Below, piece after piece: positions 60,358 to 64,000 of a DNA stretch of 64,000 nucleotides. Every line of letters starts with the position of its first letter. The first letter of the stretch is position 1. The position numbers and the translations under genes were made by a program. This DNA is from E44-bin32 sp034430595 (GTDB taxonomy: Bacteria; Chloroflexota; Anaerolineae; Anaerolineales; E44-bin32). The stretch spans positions 76,857 to 140,856 of the forward strand of contig DAOUEL010000027.1 in NCBI GenBank assembly GCA_034430595.1, in the 5' to 3' direction. The notes under the pieces were generated by a model that was not told where the DNA came from, made no database searches, and saw only the letters and a list, made by a program, of their open reading frames with translations.

Positions 60358-62769
60358 ATGCGCTTGGGAGATGTCGACCGGGAGCGCCGGGAGTACGTGC
60401 TGCGCGACCCGCGCACACCGGTTAAATGGATTAACTACATTGGCACGCGGGAATTTGGCGGCTTCGTCGATCACACCGGCGGAGCGCTGATCTGCCGCGA
60501 TGATCCCACCTATAACCGGATCACCCGCTATATACTGCAACTTCCAGCCTCAGACTTTAAAGGCGAAACGCTCTATCTTCGTATACCCACTCTCGGTGGG
60601 TTTCACTGCTTCTCGCCATTCTTCGTCCCCACACTGGAGCCACTTGAGTTTTTTGAATGCCGTTTCGGGCTGGGATACATGCGCATCATCTCAGAACACC
60701 TGGGGCTGCGGACTGAAGTCATGATCTTCGTCCCACGTGGCGAAACCTGCGAGCTGCGTGACGTATCCGTCACGAACATCAGCGCTTCCGAAATCAAGGT
60801 TGACCTCGTCCCACTGGTTGAATACAGCCACCCCGATGCGATGCAGCAGTTCACCAATGCCGATTGGCTGCCGCAGACTATGCAGAGCCGGGCCATACAT
60901 GATAGCGAGTACACGCTCCTGGTGCAGTATCCATTTATGACCCGAGAAACCCGGATCAACTATTTCACTTCGAATCATCCTGCATCGTCCTTTGAAACCG
61001 ACCGGAAGCTGTTCCTGGGCGACAACGAATACGGAGGTTACCGGACGCCACTCAGCCTGCAGCAGCCCGCGCTCCCAAATTCACAGGCGAACCGCGGCGA
61101 TAATGTGGCGGCTTTGCTCCACGAACTTGGCACGCTTAAGCCGGGTGAAAGCCGGCGGGTCATCCTTCAACTCGGGCAGTGTGAACACATTGAAACCGCT
61201 CGTGCGCAGATCGACCGATTCCGCAAGCCGGAGAACGTCGACCGTGCGCTGGAAGAACTGCACGATTTCTGGGACGAGTATCTGAGCGCGATCAAGGTCA
61301 CCACGCCCGATGAAGCGATGAACACCATGCTGAACCTCTTCAACCCGTATCAGTGCTATGTCACCAAGACCTGGTCGCGCTACCTCTCGTACTACCAGCC
61401 GGGGTTAGGAGCACGGGGAATCGGCTATCGTGACTCGATGCAGGATGTGATGTCGGTCTTTGCCTTTATGCCGGGGGAGAGCAAGGAATTCATCCGGACG
61501 CTGCTGTCATTCCAAAAGCGTGATGGTTCGGCCATGCACCAGTTCAACCCGCTGACCATGATCGGCAGTGAGGGCGACTCGCTTGAGATGGAAGACCGTC
61601 CGCATACGTACGGCGACGATCACCTATGGGGCGTGCTGGCAGGGACCTCCTATTTGAAAGAGACGGGTGACCTTTCTTTCCTGGAGGAGGTCATCCCGTT
61701 TTATGACCAGAGTCGCTCCGAAGAGAGGCTGGAATCAGTCAGCATCATCGAGCACTTCCGCCGGGCACTGGCTTACACTCGTGACAATTGTGGAACCCAC
61801 GGTCTACCACTGCTTGGGTTCGCCGATTGGAATGACACTGTCAACCTCCCGGACGGTGCCGAATCGCTGTTTATCGCGAATCTATATGGCAAGGCGCTGC
61901 TGGAGATAATCGAGCTATGTGAGCATCTCGGCGATAATGCTAGCGCCGACGGATACCGCCAGGATTATGACTCCATGAAGGCGCGTGTGGAAGCTGTCGC
62001 CTGGGATGGCTCCTGGTATCTCCGCTACTTCGATGAGCAGGGAACACCCATCGGCTCCTCCGCCAATACCCATGGACGGATCTGGTTGAATGCCCAAACG
62101 TGGCCAGTGATCTCAGGCTTTGCGTCTCCCGAGCGAGGTCGGCAGGCGCTGGACGCTGCCTATGAACATCTTAATACGCGCTACGGCCTGAAATTAAGCA
62201 CGCCGGGTTATGACGGGTACGATCCTAGGCTTGGAGGCGTATCCACCTATCCGCCCGGCGCCAAGGAGAATGGCGGTATCTTCCTGCATCCCAATCCTTG
62301 GGCGATGATCGCCGAAGCAATCCTTGGGAATGGAGAGCGTGCATACCAGTATTACGCGCAGATCAACCCGCTCTCACACAATGACCGGATCGAGATCTAC
62401 GAGTGCGAACCCTTTGTTTATGCACAGAACATCCTTGGCAATGAACATCCACAGCATGGGCTGGCTCGCAACTCCTGGCTGACGGGGACTGCTTCATGGT
62501 GCTACCTAGCCGCCACCCAATGGATCCTGGGGATTCGGCCCGGTTACGGTGGCTTGTATATCGATCCCTGCCTCCCGCCTGATTGGGAGGGTTTCAAGGT
62601 GCGGCGGAAATTCCGGGGATCCAGCTTCGAGATCGAGGTCCACAACCCAGAACACGTGTCGTCTGGCGTGCAGCGTTTAGCGCTCGACGGTGAAATCCTG
62701 AAGGATAATCTCGTCCCTCTCATCCAACCGGAAGGGGATCACCGAGTAGAGGTCTGGCTGGGGAGTTGA
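60358..62769 (+). CDS. GH94 family disaccharide phosphorylase, substrate uncertain
   Basis: An 803-residue GH94 protein from ATG 60358; the frame is open further upstream inside the previous gene. It starts MRLGDVDRERREYVLRDPRT, has GIGYRDSMQDVMSVFAF, the catalytic segment GFADWNDTVNLPDGAESLF at about 488 and GTASWCYLAATQWILGIRPG near the end. It is clearly a relative of the preceding enzyme, but the N-terminal and active-site surroundings differ. The substrate may be laminaribiose, a cellodextrin, chitobiose or a mixed disaccharide. It is in the same operon as the cellobiose phosphorylase. Confidence 0.88.
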   Translation: MRLGDVDRERREYVLRDPRTPVKWINYIGTREFGGFVDHTGGALICRDDPTYNRITRYILQLPASDFKGETLYLRIPTLGGFHCFSPFFVPTLEPLEFFECRFGLGYMRIISEHLGLRTEVMIFVPRGETCELRDVSVTNISASEIKVDLVPLVEYSHPDAMQQFTNADWLPQTMQSRAIHDSEYTLLVQYPFMTRETRINYFTSNHPASSFETDRKLFLGDNEYGGYRTPLSLQQPALPNSQANRGDNVAALLHELGTLKPGESRRVILQLGQCEHIETARAQIDRFRKPENVDRALEELHDFWDEYLSAIKVTTPDEAMNTMLNLFNPYQCYVTKTWSRYLSYYQPGLGARGIGYRDSMQDVMSVFAFMPGESKEFIRTLLSFQKRDGSAMHQFNPLTMIGSEGDSLEMEDRPHTYGDDHLWGVLAGTSYLKETGDLSFLEEVIPFYDQSRSEERLESVSIIEHFRRALAYTRDNCGTHGLPLLGFADWNDTVNLPDGAESLFIANLYGKALLEIIELCEHLGDNASADGYRQDYDSMKARVEAVAWDGSWYLRYFDEQGTPIGSSANTHGRIWLNAQTWPVISGFASPERGRQALDAAYEHLNTRYGLKLSTPGYDGYDPRLGGVSTYPPGAKENGGIFLHPNPWAMIAEAILGNGERAYQYYAQINPLSHNDRIEIYECEPFVYAQNILGNEHPQHGLARNSWLTGTASWCYLAATQWILGIRPGYGGLYIDPCLPPDWEGFKVRRKFRGSSFEIEVHNPEHVSSGVQRLALDGEILKDNLVPLIQPEGDHRVEVWLGS

Positions 62770-62845
62770 ACTCGTGCTAACGCACCGAGTGAGCCTATCC
62801 GGCGGACGGAAAGACTCTTCTCACCCCTGAGATTAGGTTGAACCA

Positions 62846-62870
62846 ATCGCACTCGCGGAGGGTGTGCGAT
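62846..62870. terminator. Hairpin at the end of the glycan operon
   Basis: ATCGCAC (62846-62852) pairs with GTGCGAT (62864-62870). It lies between the stop of the second GH94 gene (plus) and the stop of the NrfD remnant (minus). There is no long T-run. Confidence 0.45.
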
Positions 62871-62880
62871 CGAATCCCTT

Positions 62881-63556
62881 TCAGGAATGTTTGCCGTTGA
62901 AGATCGGCAGATAGCGAGCTCCCAGCGTGAAGAAGAGCAGTGCATAGGAGATGATGCCCAGACCGACCGCCACCTCAACCAGTGATGGCAGGTAGCTGGC
63001 CACCAATGCGCCTCCAAGGATCCCCGGTGACCAATCCGGCGGCGCGACCAGGCCCGAGAGCGTCGTGTTCCAGCGGTTGACGACCACCCCGGCGACGACC
63101 AGCCCGCAGGCCAGCATGACCGCCCGATCGTTTCTCCTCAGGTCCGGCACCAGCAGGAGCAGCACCGAGATCAAGCCCCCGAGAATAATCTCGAGCCACC
63201 AGAACGCTGGCGAGAATAGAGTGGTCACGTTCAACCGGGCAATGGCATCTGCTGTTCCGGGCGCGTGGCTGTAGTAGGAGGTGTCGGCCCAATCCCAGAT
63301 TTTGATATAGAGATAGGCCAGCAGCACATAACCCAGAATGCGCGAGAGTTCACGCTGCAGATTAATGCTCAAATAACGAGTGTGGCGCAGCTTGCCCGTT
63401 GTGATCGTCGCCAGCAGGGTCAATGCCATCCCACCACCAGCGGCAGAGAGGATGAACATCACCGGCAGGGACGGTTTGTATCAGATCGCCCTCCCCGAGA
63501 GCACACCGTACGTCGCGCCGAGGTAGGATTGGTGCAGCAAGGAGAGGCCTAACCCG
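62881..63556 (-). pseudogene. NrfD-like membrane subunit, 5'-truncated with an internal stop
   Basis: The minus strand encodes the second half of an NrfD/PsrC-type quinone-interacting subunit. Typical pieces are GLGLSLLHQSYLGATYGVLS, MFILSAAGGGMALTLLATIT, YLYIKIWDWADTSYYSHAPG and CGLVVAGVVVNRWNTTLSGL. An in-frame TGA at 63483-63481 stands where the family has Trp (GRPIW-Y). Before 63556 the homology stops, and the first four helices are missing. The protein would normally work with a 4Fe-4S subunit and a molybdopterin enzyme or an ACIII complex; none is present. It is most likely a dead remnant. Confidence 0.85.
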
Positions 63557-63585
63557 ATCTCACCGCCAGCCCTGATCCGGTCGAA

Positions 63586-63963
63586 GTGGCTGCAATTGAC
63601 GCCGTGCTCTCCGCCATCCCGGACGTCTGGGGCGTCATCACAGCTGAAACCCTCAACCAGGAGATTGCCGACGGCGAAGACCTGATCCTGATCGATGTCC
63701 GCACCAGCCCCGAGGTCGAGGAGAAGGGACTCATTGAAGGTGCGATTAGCATCCCGCTCCAGGACCTGATTACCCGCAAGGCTGACTGGCCCACTAACAA
63801 GGATGCCAAGATCGTCGTCTGCTGCGGCTCCGGTCACCGCTCAACCATCGGCATGACCATCCTCTGGACCTACGGCTACGGCTATGTCTGCAGCCTGAAA
63901 GATGGCTTCGGCGGCTGGGTTGGTGCCGGGTATCCGGTGGTCGACTACGCCATGGCCAACTAG
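63586..63963 (+). CDS. Rhodanese-like domain protein, probably 5'-truncated
   Basis: 125 residues from GTG 63586. One rhodanese domain is complete: ITAETLNQEIADGEDLILID, DVRTSPEVEEKGLIEGAISI and the active-site loop VVCCGSGHRS. Upstream, the frame stays open for ten more codons (TASPDPVEVAAIDAV) before a TAA. No ribosome site or signal peptide is seen, although relatives are usually exported and often have two domains. It abuts, head to head, the truncated NrfD gene, so its own 5' part has probably been lost. Confidence 0.75.
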   Translation: MAAIDAVLSAIPDVWGVITAETLNQEIADGEDLILIDVRTSPEVEEKGLIEGAISIPLQDLITRKADWPTNKDAKIVVCCGSGHRSTIGMTILWTYGYGYVCSLKDGFGGWVGAGYPVVDYAMAN

Positions 63964-64000
63964 CATCACACTGTTCCGTTGAAATAAAGAAGGGCTTCCA

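Noticed and set aside
59402..60418. A 338-codon minus-strand open frame over the junction of the two GH94 genes.
   Set aside because: The plus strand encodes two conserved enzymes here, and the antisense product has no motif.

Overview
The window looks like chromosome from an uncultured Chloroflexota bacterium, probably Anaerolineae-like. This is inference, from moderately high GC, Thr/Pro-rich linkers in surface proteins, DppBCDF-type sugar transporters beside phosphorolytic enzymes, and many short membrane and stress genes in small operons. I found no rRNA, tRNA, CRISPR array, insertion sequence or prophage.

Layout. 1-1500 (minus): a LysW-like zinc-ribbon carrier protein, a D-Ala-D-Ala-ligase-like ATP-grasp enzyme cut by the window edge, and a response regulator with a degenerate receiver. 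1827-5450 (plus): a MacB/FtsX-type ABC exporter pair and 6-phosphogluconolactonase. 5452-12529: an unknown membrane-associated protein, an orphan class-I c-di-GMP riboswitch with its own terminator, the Mg transporter MgtE, a GT4 glycosyltransferase, a small secreted protein, an EamA exporter and a patatin-like lipase. 12588-14570: a corrinoid protein, a lipoprotein and a decayed heavy-metal P-type ATPase.

14911-25609 holds stress and envelope functions: a VIT/CCC1 carrier, AI-2E permease, universal stress protein, site-2 protease with CBS domains, PRC-barrel protein, DoxX protein, HEAT-repeat protein, a two-component system and FtsH. 26042-28685 is a compact cytochrome b6-like operon without a Rieske or cytochrome c gene. 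28697-30894 has a HAD phosphatase and glucose-6-phosphate dehydrogenase; the latter, with the lactonase at 4701, gives the first two steps of the oxidative pentose phosphate pathway. 30936-39781 has an MscS channel, a membrane protein built of four WW repeats, a Ser/Thr kinase and neighbour sharing a secreted C-terminal domain, and a 1126-residue secreted beta-propeller protein.

40032-62769 is a glycan-use locus: GH130 phosphorylase-like enzyme, LacI regulator, five-gene oligosaccharide/oligopeptide-type ABC importer, MFS sugar transporter, GH2 beta-mannosidase, GH3 beta-glucosidase, a DUF362 protein and two GH94 phosphorylases. The lacI promoter carries a perfect 14-bp palindrome identical, as I recall it, to the CelR operator of cellulolytic actinobacteria. 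Imported beta-mannosides and beta-glucosides would be cleaved partly by phosphorolysis, saving ATP, and feed the glucose-6-phosphate enzymes upstream. Inside this locus lies a gene joining a SLATT-like two-helix membrane domain to a ClpP-like serine protease domain; it is the best candidate here for something not yet described. The window ends at a head-to-head junction of two 5'-truncated genes, an NrfD-like subunit and a rhodanese.
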